A stretch of 64,000 nt of DNA, taken from positions 1 to 64,000 of the forward strand of contig NZ_LBMN02000038.1 in assembly GCF_001042485.2 (NCBI RefSeq). Reading direction: 5' to 3'. Numbering within the stretch: the first letter of the stretch is position 1; the number at the start of each line of letters is the position of its first letter. Below are positions 28,036-37,311 of this stretch, in pieces. Source of the stretch: Bacillus paralicheniformis (GTDB taxonomy: Bacteria > Bacillota > Bacilli > Bacillales > Bacillaceae). The notes below the pieces were generated by a model. That model saw only the letters and a list, made by a program, of their open reading frames with translations. It searched no databases and was not told where the DNA came from. The position numbers and the translations under genes are program-made.

Positions 28036-29952
28036 TTACTTTTTCGGCATATCGGCATGGATTAAATAATGAATCAACGCTTTTTGCTCTTGTTCGGAAA
28101 AGCCGCTTTTGGCGTCGATCCAGAATTCATGCCCTTTGCCGGTTACCCTGACCGCTTTTAAGTCGGGCGATTCCGAATTGCTTTTGACGACCTGCTGTCT
28201 TAAATCTCTGTCGATCATCGCCAGCAAACTGTTATAAGGATCCGCCTGCTTACCGTTTATGACCGTCTTTGGTAAGCCTGTCTCTTTTAATGAGCTTCCC
28301 ACTGCAACCCCTCCGTCGTGCAAATAAGGAGCGCGCCAGTAAACGCCGATCAGACTCGGCACTTTGTACCCGCCTTTGGAATCTCCCTGCGCCCAGGAAA
28401 GCTTGATCTGTTCGGGGTCAAACCCGGCTGTCGGGACTTTCAGGATCTTCGGTTTGCGCGGCAGAGGCACCGGTGTGTCAGGCGAATGAATAAGGCTTTT
28501 CCCGAATATGTTTTCCGTTTTCTTAAAAGACCGGGCCCTTGTCGGCTCGGTTCCGATTTTTTCAACCGAGATGACCTTGTTGTTCGTCAAATACCGGCCG
28601 GCATGACAGGATATGCAGCCCGCTTGTTCAAAAACACGCCTGCCGCGCCTGACGGTTTGGCTGTCGGTTTTTTGCCGCGGATCAGGAGGTCTAAGTGTAT
28701 TTTGCCAGGCGGATACAGCGTTGTTTTCTTCATTCACTTTTCGTCCGGGTGAGCTTACAAGTACGCCGTCGGGCGCCGCCAATGTGATGTTAGGATAGTT
28801 TGGCGGCTTGACCATTTGGTTGACGCCCGGTACTCCGGGAGTGGGATCGGCTTTTTTGAAAAACGCAGTCGGACTTTCCTTTTTTTTCGGCTGATACCTG
28901 TATGTTGAGACGGGAGCCCTTTGCAGGATCGTCCCGATATAAACATCTTCGCTCATGCCGAAAAGCGCCCGGCTTGCCGGGGCTTGCGAGAGGCTGTCCG
29001 AATTTTGCGCATGAACATTATTGCTGAACACAGTCAAGCCTTTAAAAGGACCGGCCATTGCCGAACCGCTCCAGCTGTACGGATGGTCGCCCAATGTATA
29101 GGCATCCGGAATCTGCGTGGGATTGCTTTTCATATCGATCGTCGAGTCGAAAAAACCTCTCGGCCACTTCAGGAAAATGCGATCGACCGCATCTTCGAGG
29201 CGGTCCGGATCGGGAAGGCGTTCTTTTTTGCCGTTTCTGGCAGTGATCACAGGGCTTTTATCATTCATAAATTGTTGAATATTATCAATTTCGGCATGTG
29301 TAAAATAAGCCGCTGAATTTGTCGCCAGCGCCAGCATCAGCCCTGTATTTAAATCAGAGTTTGTCACGCCTTCCATCACCTTCATCGTTTTCGGATCGAC
29401 TGCCGCGTGGCAGGCCGCACAGCTGATGCCAGCTTTGATTTTTCCGTCAGCGTATTTGAAAGGCATGCCAAGCGGTGCGTATGCCCCTTTTGGAACATCA
29501 ATGCCGGTGTCGATCTTCTCGCCTTTTTTAAAGATTTTCCCGCCGACCTTAACCGTTTCAGCTAATTCGATGCGCAAGTTCGTCGTCCCTTTCCCTTTCA
29601 ATCCGGCAATGGCTTTCGTCATGTTGGCTGCTGTAATGGGACCGTCAAGGAGTCCGATGATATCTGTCAAAAACACTTCGTTGCCGAAAGTTTCCTTGTA
29701 AAATGTCTCCCGTCCCAAGTCGAGAAGGCGGTCATCAACCTTTACAACTCCCTCCTCTGCGGGGGCGGGCTTGTCCGGTGTAAATGCTCCCCATAGATCG
29801 TATCCGTGCACTCGTTTTTCTTTTGAGATGACTTTTTCTTTAGGAGGCATATATACATATTCCGGTTCAAGATGTCTGACCGTGATATAGCCAATTACGG
29901 CTAAAATCGCGATGATAGCAAATGCGGCTAACCATTTATGCTTATTCATCAT
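28036..29952 (-). CDS. Membrane-anchored diheme c-type cytochrome
   Basis: 638 residues. An N-terminal anchor (residues about 8-25, WLAAFAIIAILAVIGYITV) leads to an extracellular region. Two c-type heme motifs are seen, CAACH near residue 178 and CISCH near residue 450, and RAPYLHDGG lies in the C-terminal part, like the diheme peroxidase/MauG group. It probably sits outside the membrane and exchanges electrons with the respiratory chain; its substrate is unknown. ATGATG start with GGAGGG. It has its own terminator and is divergent from the phosphodiesterase-like gene at 30083. No B. subtilis counterpart comes to mind, so it may be a lineage-specific gene. Confidence 0.7.
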   Translation of the reverse strand: MMNKHKWLAAFAIIAILAVIGYITVRHLEPEYVYMPPKEKVISKEKRVHGYDLWGAFTPDKPAPAEEGVVKVDDRLLDLGRETFYKETFGNEVFLTDIIGLLDGPITAANMTKAIAGLKGKGTTNLRIELAETVKVGGKIFKKGEKIDTGIDVPKGAYAPLGMPFKYADGKIKAGISCAACHAAVDPKTMKVMEGVTNSDLNTGLMLALATNSAAYFTHAEIDNIQQFMNDKSPVITARNGKKERLPDPDRLEDAVDRIFLKWPRGFFDSTIDMKSNPTQIPDAYTLGDHPYSWSGSAMAGPFKGLTVFSNNVHAQNSDSLSQAPASRALFGMSEDVYIGTILQRAPVSTYRYQPKKKESPTAFFKKADPTPGVPGVNQMVKPPNYPNITLAAPDGVLVSSPGRKVNEENNAVSAWQNTLRPPDPRQKTDSQTVRRGRRVFEQAGCISCHAGRYLTNNKVISVEKIGTEPTRARSFKKTENIFGKSLIHSPDTPVPLPRKPKILKVPTAGFDPEQIKLSWAQGDSKGGYKVPSLIGVYWRAPYLHDGGVAVGSSLKETGLPKTVINGKQADPYNSLLAMIDRDLRQQVVKSNSESPDLKAVRVTGKGHEFWIDAKSGFSEQEQKALIHYLIHADMPKK

Positions 29953-30082
29953 TGACCCTCCTTTCTAATTGAATAGGATTCCCCAGAGCTGCCGTGAATC
30001 ATTTAGAACGTATTACCAGCTATAACTTCCGGCGTCTCATGCCAGAATATGCATATGATGGGATTAAAGGAATGAGGCCATT

Positions 30083-31657
30083 TTGAAAAAGCTAAGCATT
30101 GTTCTTGCCATTTTTATATGTGCGCTAATTTCATTTATTATATGGCTGAATGCCGGGAATGAAAAATTGGGACTCCCGGATGAAGAAGCAGAGGCCGTCA
30201 AATCCTCCAAAAAACCGGTCATTGTCCTGATCATCGACTCTTTGATGGATCAGCCTTTGAAAAAAGCGATTCAAGCAGGCCGCGCCCCGGCATTAAAATT
30301 CTTTCTTGAAAACGGTCATTATGAACCTGAAGTGGTAAACGCGTATCCGACCATGTCGGTCTCGATTGACAGCACCCTGCTCACCGGAACTTATCCGAAT
30401 ATCCACCGCGTTCCCGGGCTCGTCTGGTATGATCAGGATGAACAGAGAATCGTGAATTACGGGAGCGATAAAAAAGAAATCGCCACACTCGGCATCAAAC
30501 AAACGATCGAAGACGGGATATTTTCTCTTAATCACCGCCATTTAAGCCGGAAGGTGACAACGGTCCATGATGATTTGCAAGTGCGAGGAAAACAGTCGGC
30601 ATCCATCAACGGGCTCATATACAGAGGGCCTGACCGCCGCGAATTAAATATCCCGCCCCCGCTCAAAAAGCTTAAATTGATGCCTGAACATATGATGGTA
30701 AACGGGCCGGCTCTTTTTTCGTTCGGCCGCTTTGCCCAGCTCGATCCCGATAACCCCCACCACCATATTTGGCAAAGTTATGGCGTTAACGACAAGTTCA
30801 CAGCACAGGAAGTGGCCTATTTAATTAAAAAGAGGAAGCTTCCTGCGCTGACTGTCGCCTACTTGCCCGATTTTGACCATGATGCACACAAAAAAGGCCC
30901 GATGGATATGAAAGGCCTCGAAAAAATGGACCAGCAGCTGCAGCGTATATTGAATGCATATGATTCTTGGCGCGATGCGGCCGAAAAAGCGGTATGGGTC
31001 GTCATGGGTGATGGCGGGCAGACAGCGATCGGACGCGATAAAGACAAGGCCGCCATCCGGCTTCATTCGCTTTTTAAAGGATACCGGATCGCTAAAATAA
31101 ACGAAGCCCCCGATCGAAACGCCCAGCTTCTTTTTGCAGTAAACGACAGAATGGCATACATTTATGTCACGGATCGAAACATGCCGCTGCAAGGTGCCGT
31201 CAATGAATTGAAAAAAGACGAACGAATCGCTTTCACAGCGTGGAAAAAAAGCGGCTGGATATATGTTGATTCGAAGCGTTCTTTAAAACCGCTTCGGTTT
31301 CGTCCAAAAGGCGGCTATCAAGATCCTTACGGGCAGTCATGGACGATCAGCGGAGATTTTTCTTTATTGGACATTAAAGCAGACGGCGTCTCGATCCAAT
31401 ACGGCGATTACCCGGATGCTCTTGCCCGCCTGTACAGCGCCATGCATTCGCATCGCGGACAGTTTGTGATCGCCGACGCGAAACCCGGGTTCCAATTTGC
31501 CGGCAAAAAGTCTCCCCTCCATTTTGGCGGAGGCGGCCATGGCTCACTTTATAAAACGGATAGCTTGGCTCCGATGATCATCGTCGGTTCGGAAAAAGTT
31601 CCGGAACATCTTCGCCACCTTGAAATGAAAGATTTTTTTATGAAGCTTGTACAATGA
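30083..31657 (+). CDS. Alkaline-phosphatase-superfamily phosphodiesterase-like protein
   Basis: 524 residues. A signal or anchor segment (SIVLAIFICALISFIIWL) precedes an alkaline-phosphatase-fold domain. Metal and nucleophile motifs follow the nucleotide pyrophosphatase pattern: VIVLIIDSLMD with the first Asp, MSVSIDSTLLTGTYP with the probable Ser/Thr nucleophile, YLPDFDHDAHKKG, VVMGDGGQTAIG and a late His in HFGGGGHGSL. It likely hydrolyses a phosphate ester or diester outside the cell. TTG start with AAAGGA upstream. Divergent from the diheme cytochrome; no functional link is evident. Confidence 0.7.
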   Translation: MKKLSIVLAIFICALISFIIWLNAGNEKLGLPDEEAEAVKSSKKPVIVLIIDSLMDQPLKKAIQAGRAPALKFFLENGHYEPEVVNAYPTMSVSIDSTLLTGTYPNIHRVPGLVWYDQDEQRIVNYGSDKKEIATLGIKQTIEDGIFSLNHRHLSRKVTTVHDDLQVRGKQSASINGLIYRGPDRRELNIPPPLKKLKLMPEHMMVNGPALFSFGRFAQLDPDNPHHHIWQSYGVNDKFTAQEVAYLIKKRKLPALTVAYLPDFDHDAHKKGPMDMKGLEKMDQQLQRILNAYDSWRDAAEKAVWVVMGDGGQTAIGRDKDKAAIRLHSLFKGYRIAKINEAPDRNAQLLFAVNDRMAYIYVTDRNMPLQGAVNELKKDERIAFTAWKKSGWIYVDSKRSLKPLRFRPKGGYQDPYGQSWTISGDFSLLDIKADGVSIQYGDYPDALARLYSAMHSHRGQFVIADAKPGFQFAGKKSPLHFGGGGHGSLYKTDSLAPMIIVGSEKVPEHLRHLEMKDFFMKLVQ

Positions 31658-31688
31658 CCCGGTCATGTCATCAATGATCGGGTTTTTT
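31658..31688 (+). terminator. Terminator after the phosphodiesterase-like gene
   Basis: CCCGGTCAT/ATGATCGGG with one G-T pair, followed by TTTTTT. Confidence 0.75.
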
Positions 31689-31708
31689 CTTTTTTATAAG
31701 TTTCTTCT

Positions 31709-31738
31709 TTGACAATCTTTTGTTGTTCTATGTATGAT
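31709..31738 (+). promoter_or_regulatory. Promoter of the marR-yfiB-yfiC operon
   Basis: TTGACA, an 18-base spacer and TATGAT. The palindrome TTAATTAATTAA (31763-31774), just downstream near the transcript start, is a likely operator for the MarR protein encoded next. Confidence 0.7.
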
Positions 31739-31762
31739 AATACCGTGTTTTAGTTTATTTAC

Positions 31763-31774
31763 TTAATTAATTAA
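31763..31774. promoter_or_regulatory. Possible MarR operator
   Basis: Perfect 12-base palindrome TTAATTAATTAA between promoter and start codon. Position suggests autorepression; AT-rich palindromes also arise by chance. Confidence 0.4.
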
Positions 31775-31796
31775 AATGGAGAAGCAGGTGCTTTTT

Positions 31797-32270
31797 ATGA
31801 AACAAGATAAAGTCAGCCGCAAGACCGTTGTGCAGTTGATCGAAGCTTTCAACCGGCTGCGGTATGCGGAAATGAAGCAGTCTTTTCCTGCAGTTGAATG
31901 GAAAAAGACTGAGGCAAAAGCGCTGATGTTTTTAAATGAAGCAAGCGGTGAAGGCAAAATGGCATCCGAAATCAGCCGCGCTCTGCATGTCACCTCCCCT
32001 TTCGTCACGCAGATGTTGAACAGAATGGAAAAAAAAGGGTTCGTTTTTCGGCGCATGGATGAGGATGACAGGAGGATCGTCCGGATTTTTTTAACCGATG
32101 AAGGAAAAAAAGCGGCGGACGATGCGCTTAAAGGGCTGAACCGGTGGTTCCTGCAGCTCACTCGGTTTCTGGGCGAGGATGAAAGCAGGCAGTTCGCCGA
32201 TTTGATTCATAAGTTATCCGAGTTTATCGAACACGGAGAAAAAACAAGTGAAAAGAAGGTTGAAAAATGA
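31797..32270 (+). CDS. MarR-family regulator of the adjacent ABC exporter
   Basis: 157 residues with the MarR winged helix: EMKQSFPAVEWKKTEAKALMFL, MASEISRALHVTSPFVTQMLNRMEKKGFVFRRMDEDDRRIVRIFLTDEGKKA. The ATG at 31797 has AGGTG seven bases ahead; the ATG at 31776 has none. Its stop overlaps the start of yfiB (ATGA), so the repressor and exporter genes are translationally coupled. It probably represses the operon until a drug-like ligand binds. Confidence 0.82.
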   Translation: MKQDKVSRKTVVQLIEAFNRLRYAEMKQSFPAVEWKKTEAKALMFLNEASGEGKMASEISRALHVTSPFVTQMLNRMEKKGFVFRRMDEDDRRIVRIFLTDEGKKAADDALKGLNRWFLQLTRFLGEDESRQFADLIHKLSEFIEHGEKTSEKKVEK

Positions 32271-33994
32271 TCTCACTCTTAAAATATTTAAAGCCTTATA
32301 AGCTGCAAGTGATTCTTGTCGCTGTTTTTACTTTGCTGAGCAGTGTGCTTGAGCTTTATTTGCCGACGTTAATGGCAGATGTCGTTGATGTCGGAATCGT
32401 GAACGGCGACATGCCATTCATATTGAGAACCGGCGGCTGGATGATCGCCTGCTCCCTTCTGGCCATCATCATGACTGTCGGAAAAGCGTTTTTCGCTTCG
32501 AAAACAGCCCTCGGCTTTGGAAGGAATATCAGGCGCAAGCTGTTTGTCAAAGTTGAACACTATTCAATGGATGAATTCGGAAAAATCGGTTCTGCTTCTC
32601 TCATTACCCGTACCACAAATGATGTCAAGCAAGTCCAGGATGTACTCAACATGATGCTTTCATTGATGACAAGAGCGCCGTTAATGCTGGTCGGCGGTAT
32701 TGTGCTTGCCGTGTCCAGAGATGCCAAGCTGTCGATTATATTTCTGGCCGCTCTCCCGATCCTTGCGGGGCTGATTTTTCTCATTACAAGAAAAGCTGTT
32801 CCCTTATTCGGCGTTCTTCAAAAAAAGACGGATCGTCTCAACCTTGTTCTCAGGGAAGGTTTGACTGGAGTTCGCGTCGTTCGCGCCTTTAACCGAGTTG
32901 ATCAAGAAAAAGCCCGTTTTCAAAAGGCAAACGAAGAGTTTCGCGATACAGGCATCGCCGTCAACAGAATCATGGCTTTTCTATTCCCTGTCATGATGAT
33001 TATGATGAATTTCACGAACATCGCGATTATCTGGTTCGGAGGCATCCGCATCGATCAAGGCAGCATGCAGGTCGGGAACTTAATGGCTTTCCTTCAATAT
33101 GCATCCATGATTCTAATCGCGCTGATCATGCTTGCGATGACATTCGTAATGATCCCAAGGGCTCAGGCATCTGCCGACCGCATTAACGAAGTGCTGTTAA
33201 CAGTGCCTTCGATTACCGATCCGAAAGAGCCGCAGAAAGACAGCGGCTTGCGCGGTTATGTGGAATTTCAAGATGTGACTTTTCGTTATGCCGGAGCTGA
33301 AAAGCCCGTTCTCGAAAATATTACGTTCAAGGCAAAACCGGGTGAAACGACTGCGATCATCGGCAGCACAGGGGCCGGAAAAACGACGATTCTTCAATTG
33401 ATCCCGAGATTTTTCGATATTGAAAAAGGGTCTGTGCTTGTCAACGGAACAGATGTCAGAAAGATGGCGCAAAAGGAGCTTCGCGCGAAAATCGGCTATG
33501 TCCCGCAAAAAGCTTCAATATTCAGCGGGACGATCAAGGACAATATCCGATTTGGCAAAGAAGATGCAACAGATGAAGAAATTTTGGAAGCACTTGAAAC
33601 GGCACAGGCTGCCGAGTTTGTGGAAGGCAAGGAAAATGGAATTGAATCTGATATCGAGCAGGCCGGAGCCAACCTTTCAGGCGGCCAGAAACAGCGGCTT
33701 TCCATCGCCCGGGCATTGGTCAGAAAACCGGAAATTTATTTATTTGACGACAGCTTTTCGGCGCTTGATTACAAAACGGATCAAAAGCTGAGAAAAGCGC
33801 TTCAGAAAACCACCGCTGATGCCGCCGTCATTATTGTTGCCCAAAGGGTAAGCACGATTACAGATGCGGACCAAATCATCGTATTAAATGAAGGAAAAAT
33901 AGCCGGTATCGGCACCCATCAACAATTGCTTGCTGAAAATGGAATTTACCAGGAAATTGTGGCATCACAGCAGGCCGAGGAGGAAAGCGCATGA
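32267..33994 (+). CDS. yfiB: ABC exporter half, degenerate catalytic site (YfiB-like)
   Basis: 575 residues: a six-helix transmembrane domain to about 320 and an ATPase domain with Walker A GSTGAGKTT, signature LSGGQKQRLS and Walker B LFDDSFSALD. The base that should be catalytic Glu after Walker B is Asp, so this subunit carries the non-catalytic site of a heterodimeric exporter. The partner YfiC, encoded four bases into its end, has the intact Glu but a degenerate signature; together they form one working site, as in BmrC-BmrD. The substrate is unknown, probably a drug or lipid. Confidence 0.8.
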   Translation: MISLLKYLKPYKLQVILVAVFTLLSSVLELYLPTLMADVVDVGIVNGDMPFILRTGGWMIACSLLAIIMTVGKAFFASKTALGFGRNIRRKLFVKVEHYSMDEFGKIGSASLITRTTNDVKQVQDVLNMMLSLMTRAPLMLVGGIVLAVSRDAKLSIIFLAALPILAGLIFLITRKAVPLFGVLQKKTDRLNLVLREGLTGVRVVRAFNRVDQEKARFQKANEEFRDTGIAVNRIMAFLFPVMMIMMNFTNIAIIWFGGIRIDQGSMQVGNLMAFLQYASMILIALIMLAMTFVMIPRAQASADRINEVLLTVPSITDPKEPQKDSGLRGYVEFQDVTFRYAGAEKPVLENITFKAKPGETTAIIGSTGAGKTTILQLIPRFFDIEKGSVLVNGTDVRKMAQKELRAKIGYVPQKASIFSGTIKDNIRFGKEDATDEEILEALETAQAAEFVEGKENGIESDIEQAGANLSGGQKQRLSIARALVRKPEIYLFDDSFSALDYKTDQKLRKALQKTTADAAVIIVAQRVSTITDADQIIVLNEGKIAGIGTHQQLLAENGIYQEIVASQQAEEESA

Positions 33995-35814
33995 GCCAAC
34001 AACAAAAGCATCACGGCTCGATACCAAAAGGAATGCACGAGACAAAACCGAAAGAATTTAAAAAGACCCTCTTGAGATTGGCCCGCTATTTAAAACCGCG
34101 GACCTTCCAGCTGGTGCTCGTTGTCTGTGCTGCAATATTGGCGACGTTGTTTAATGTCATCAGTCCAAAACTTCTCGGAGATGCGACCTCTTCCCTTTTC
34201 GCAAGCTTTACAGAAGGCACCGGTGTTCAATTCGGCTTTCTCGGCCGGATCACGATGATCCTGGCAGGACTGTATCTGCTTTCTGCTTTCTTTACGTTCT
34301 TGCAGCAATACCTGATGGCCGGCGTAGCCCAGAAAACGATATACGAAATGCGCCAGGAAGTGAATGAAAAGCTGACGCGGCTCCCTTTAAAGTACTATGA
34401 CAAGCATTCGCATGGCGATACGCTCAGCCGCGCCGTCAATGATATTGACAATATTAATACGTCACTGCAGCAGGCGCTGACGCAAATGATTACGTCTGTC
34501 ATTACGATAGTCGGAATCATCGTCATGATGCTCCTGATCAGCCCTGTGCTGACACTCGTCGTCTTCATCACGGTTCCGCTCAGCATGCTCGCTGTCCGAT
34601 TTATCGCCTCATTTTCGCAGAAACACTTCGGCACGCAGCAGAAAGAACTCGGCGACATCAACGGACACGTTGAAGAGATGTTTACAGGGCACCAGGAAGT
34701 AAAGGCATTCGGTCATGAAGAAAAAGCGATTCAGCAATTCGATGAAGTGAATGAGCGTCTTTACCAGTCAGGCTGGAAAGCGCAGTTTATTTCAGGTCTG
34801 ATGATGCCGATCATGACATTCATCGGCAACCTCGGCTATGTGTTTGTCAGCATAACCGGCGGTATTTTCGTTCTTAACGGCACCCTCTTAATCGGAGGCG
34901 TGCAGGCTTTTATCCAATACACGCAGCAATTTTCCCAGCCGCTCGTTCAAGCTGCCGGAATCGCGAATACAATCCAATCGGCAATCGCATCCGCCGAAAG
35001 GGTGTTCAGTCTTTTAGACGAAGACGAGGAAACCGAGGAGACGCCGGCTTCCATCGATACCGGCGCATTAAAAGGCGATGTATCGTTTGAGCGTGTCGCC
35101 TTCGGCTATGATAAAAACGTTCCGGTCATCCGCGATTTAAGCCTCCATGCCAAAGAAGGCCAGACAATTGCGATCGTCGGACCGACTGGTGCAGGAAAAA
35201 CGACGATCATCAATTTGCTGATGCGATTTTATGAATTAAACAAAGGCAGCATCAAGGTCGGCGGCACTGACATCAGCGAACTGTCGCGCGAACAGGCCAG
35301 AAGCATGTTTGCGATGGTTTTGCAGGACACATGGCTGTTCAACGGCACCATCCGCGAAAACATCGCCTACGGACGTGATGGCGCAACAGATGAAGACATC
35401 ATCAGGGCGGCAAAAGCCGCCTATGCCGACGATTTTATCCGTACCTTGCCGGACGGCTATGATACGGTACTGGGCGAAGATGCCCAAAACATCTCGCAAG
35501 GGCAGCGGCAGCTCCTCACGATCGCGAGAGCCATTTTAGCCGATCCGAAGATTTTAATATTGGATGAAGCGACAAGCAGTGTCGACACCCGGACGGAAAT
35601 GAATATTCAAAAAGCGATGAACAAACTGATGGCTAACCGCACGAGTTTTGTCATCGCCCACCGTCTTTCTACCATTAAAGATGCCGACCTGATTCTTGTG
35701 ATGAAAAACGGAGATATTATTGAAAAAGGCAGCCATGAAGAGCTTCTCCGCGAGAACGGTTTTTACGCCGATTTGTATAACAGCCAGTTCTCCCGGGAAG
35801 AAGCCGTCAGCTGA
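33991..35814 (+). CDS. yfiC: ABC exporter half with catalytic Glu (YfiC-like)
   Basis: 607 residues. A polar N-terminal extension (GSIPKGMHETKPKEFKKT) is followed by six membrane helices and an ATPase domain: Walker A GPTGAGKTT, a signature reduced to ISQGQRQLL, Walker B LILDEATSSVD with the catalytic Glu, and the H-loop IAHRLSTI. It overlaps yfiB by four bases. It completes the heterodimer described for yfiB. The opening strongly recalls B. subtilis YfiC. Confidence 0.82.
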   Translation: MSQQQKHHGSIPKGMHETKPKEFKKTLLRLARYLKPRTFQLVLVVCAAILATLFNVISPKLLGDATSSLFASFTEGTGVQFGFLGRITMILAGLYLLSAFFTFLQQYLMAGVAQKTIYEMRQEVNEKLTRLPLKYYDKHSHGDTLSRAVNDIDNINTSLQQALTQMITSVITIVGIIVMMLLISPVLTLVVFITVPLSMLAVRFIASFSQKHFGTQQKELGDINGHVEEMFTGHQEVKAFGHEEKAIQQFDEVNERLYQSGWKAQFISGLMMPIMTFIGNLGYVFVSITGGIFVLNGTLLIGGVQAFIQYTQQFSQPLVQAAGIANTIQSAIASAERVFSLLDEDEETEETPASIDTGALKGDVSFERVAFGYDKNVPVIRDLSLHAKEGQTIAIVGPTGAGKTTIINLLMRFYELNKGSIKVGGTDISELSREQARSMFAMVLQDTWLFNGTIRENIAYGRDGATDEDIIRAAKAAYADDFIRTLPDGYDTVLGEDAQNISQGQRQLLTIARAILADPKILILDEATSSVDTRTEMNIQKAMNKLMANRTSFVIAHRLSTIKDADLILVMKNGDIIEKGSHEELLRENGFYADLYNSQFSREEAVS

Positions 35815-35820
35815 AAGATC

Positions 35821-35848
35821 GAGGCCGTACCTGATCAGGTGCGGCCTC
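35821..35848 (+). terminator. Terminator of the marR-yfiB-yfiC operon
   Basis: GAGGCCG/CGGCCTC with inner ACCT/AGGT, a strong hairpin followed by GTTTTTTT. Confidence 0.9.
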
Positions 35849-36050
35849 GTTTTTTTCATCCATCTCTGAGCTGATGTTCCCGGTGTTGTGAGCATACCTC
35901 GCCTTTTTTCCTTTTTTAGATCCGATACTTTTGGCCAATTGACAATTTTTTCATGATATGTCCGTTGAAACCGTTGTAAAAATAGTGATAACGTAAAGAT
36001 TGAACCGGTTCATCATGTATAAACGATTCATGTTAAAGGAGAGAGTTGAC

Positions 36051-37265
36051 GTGGCAAATTCAAATTCACTTCAATCAAGCAAGCACTATGCCAATTGGAT
36101 TCCGATGAAAGAAATCAGCTCCAGTAATGACCGGCTGTTTCCGTTCCCGATTTATAACCGGATCAGAAAGACGTCTCCTGTGCGTTACGATGATGAGCGA
36201 AAATGCTGGGATATCTTTTCGTATGAAGACGTTCAATTCGTGTTAAAAAACCCGAAGCTTTTCTCTTCAAAACGCGGCGGTAATATGGAAGGAAAAAGCA
36301 TATTAACAATGGACCCGCCGAAACACACAAAAATGAGGGCCATCGTTAATAAAGCTTTTACGCCGAAAGCGGTGAAAGAGCTTGAGCCGCATATCGAAGA
36401 AGTGACGGCTTTTTTATTTAACGAAGCGAAACAGAAGGATTTGTTTGATGTGGTGGATGACTTGGCTGCTCCCCTTCCGGTCATTATCATTGCTGAACTT
36501 TTGGGCGTTCCGGCTGAAGACCGCCTCATGTTTAAACATTATTCAGACATCCTTGTCGCAGGTGCGGAAGACCGCTCGGCTGAAGCCGCTGAACAGATGT
36601 ACAAACGCCGTGAAGAAGGCAATCGGTTTTTGGCGGATTATTTTAAAAACATTATCAAGCAGCGCAAAAAAGAGCCAAAAGACGACCTGATTTCGCTTTT
36701 GCTACGGGCAGAAGTTGACGGCAAGTCGCTGACAGAAGAAGAACTGCTGAATTTTTGCATCATTCTTTTGGTCGCAGGCAACGAAACGACAACTAACCTG
36801 ATCGCAAACAGCGTCCGCTATCTCACCGAAGACAAAGCCACACAGGAAGCCGTAAGGCAAGATTTGTCCCTCGTTCCTGTTTTTGTTGAAGAAACACTGC
36901 GGTATTATCCGCCCGTGCAAGCAATCGGCCGCACGGCGGCTGAAGACCTTGACATCAAAGGCGTGCGGATTGCAAAAGGTTCCACGGTGATCAACTGGGT
37001 CGCTTCAGCGAACCGTGACGAACTGAAATTTGACGACCCTGACAGCTTTAAGCTTGATCGTAAATCAAACCCTCATATGAGCTTCGGCTTCGGCATCCAC
37101 TTTTGTCTCGGTGCTCCCCTTGCCCGGCTTGAAGCGAAAGTCGCACTCGATTACTTGCTGCGGCATGCATCCGTGGAAAAGGACAGCTCAGAGGAGCTTG
37201 AAGCGATTCAAAGTCCGTTTGTCTTCGGCGTCCGTCATCTCCCCGTACGCCTTTCGCAAAAATAG
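36051..37265 (+). CDS. Cytochrome P450 (CYP109-like)
   Basis: 404-residue soluble class I P450. Seen: the I-helix oxygen-binding motif LLVAGNETTTN near residue 245, ExxR in VEETLRYYPP, and the heme loop FGFGIHFCLGAPLARLE with Cys-352 as the iron ligand. It is close by recall to B. subtilis YjiB (CYP109B1), which hydroxylates fatty acids, terpenoids and steroids. No ferredoxin or reductase gene is adjacent, so redox partners come from elsewhere. The start is GTG at 36051 with AAAGGAGAG ahead; the frame is open to a TTG at 36000 without a ribosome site. Substrate unknown. Confidence 0.85.
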   Translation: MANSNSLQSSKHYANWIPMKEISSSNDRLFPFPIYNRIRKTSPVRYDDERKCWDIFSYEDVQFVLKNPKLFSSKRGGNMEGKSILTMDPPKHTKMRAIVNKAFTPKAVKELEPHIEEVTAFLFNEAKQKDLFDVVDDLAAPLPVIIIAELLGVPAEDRLMFKHYSDILVAGAEDRSAEAAEQMYKRREEGNRFLADYFKNIIKQRKKEPKDDLISLLLRAEVDGKSLTEEELLNFCIILLVAGNETTTNLIANSVRYLTEDKATQEAVRQDLSLVPVFVEETLRYYPPVQAIGRTAAEDLDIKGVRIAKGSTVINWVASANRDELKFDDPDSFKLDRKSNPHMSFGFGIHFCLGAPLARLEAKVALDYLLRHASVEKDSSEELEAIQSPFVFGVRHLPVRLSQK

Positions 37266-37272
37266 CACGAAA

Positions 37273-37302
37273 AAAGGACAGGCTGTTTCAAGCCTGTCCT
37301 TT
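37273..37302. terminator. Bidirectional terminator between the P450 gene and yoxD
   Basis: AAAGGACAGGCT/AGCCTGTCCTTT, 12 perfect pairs around a 6-base loop, between two convergent genes. Confidence 0.9.
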
Positions 37303-37311
37303 CCTGATTGT

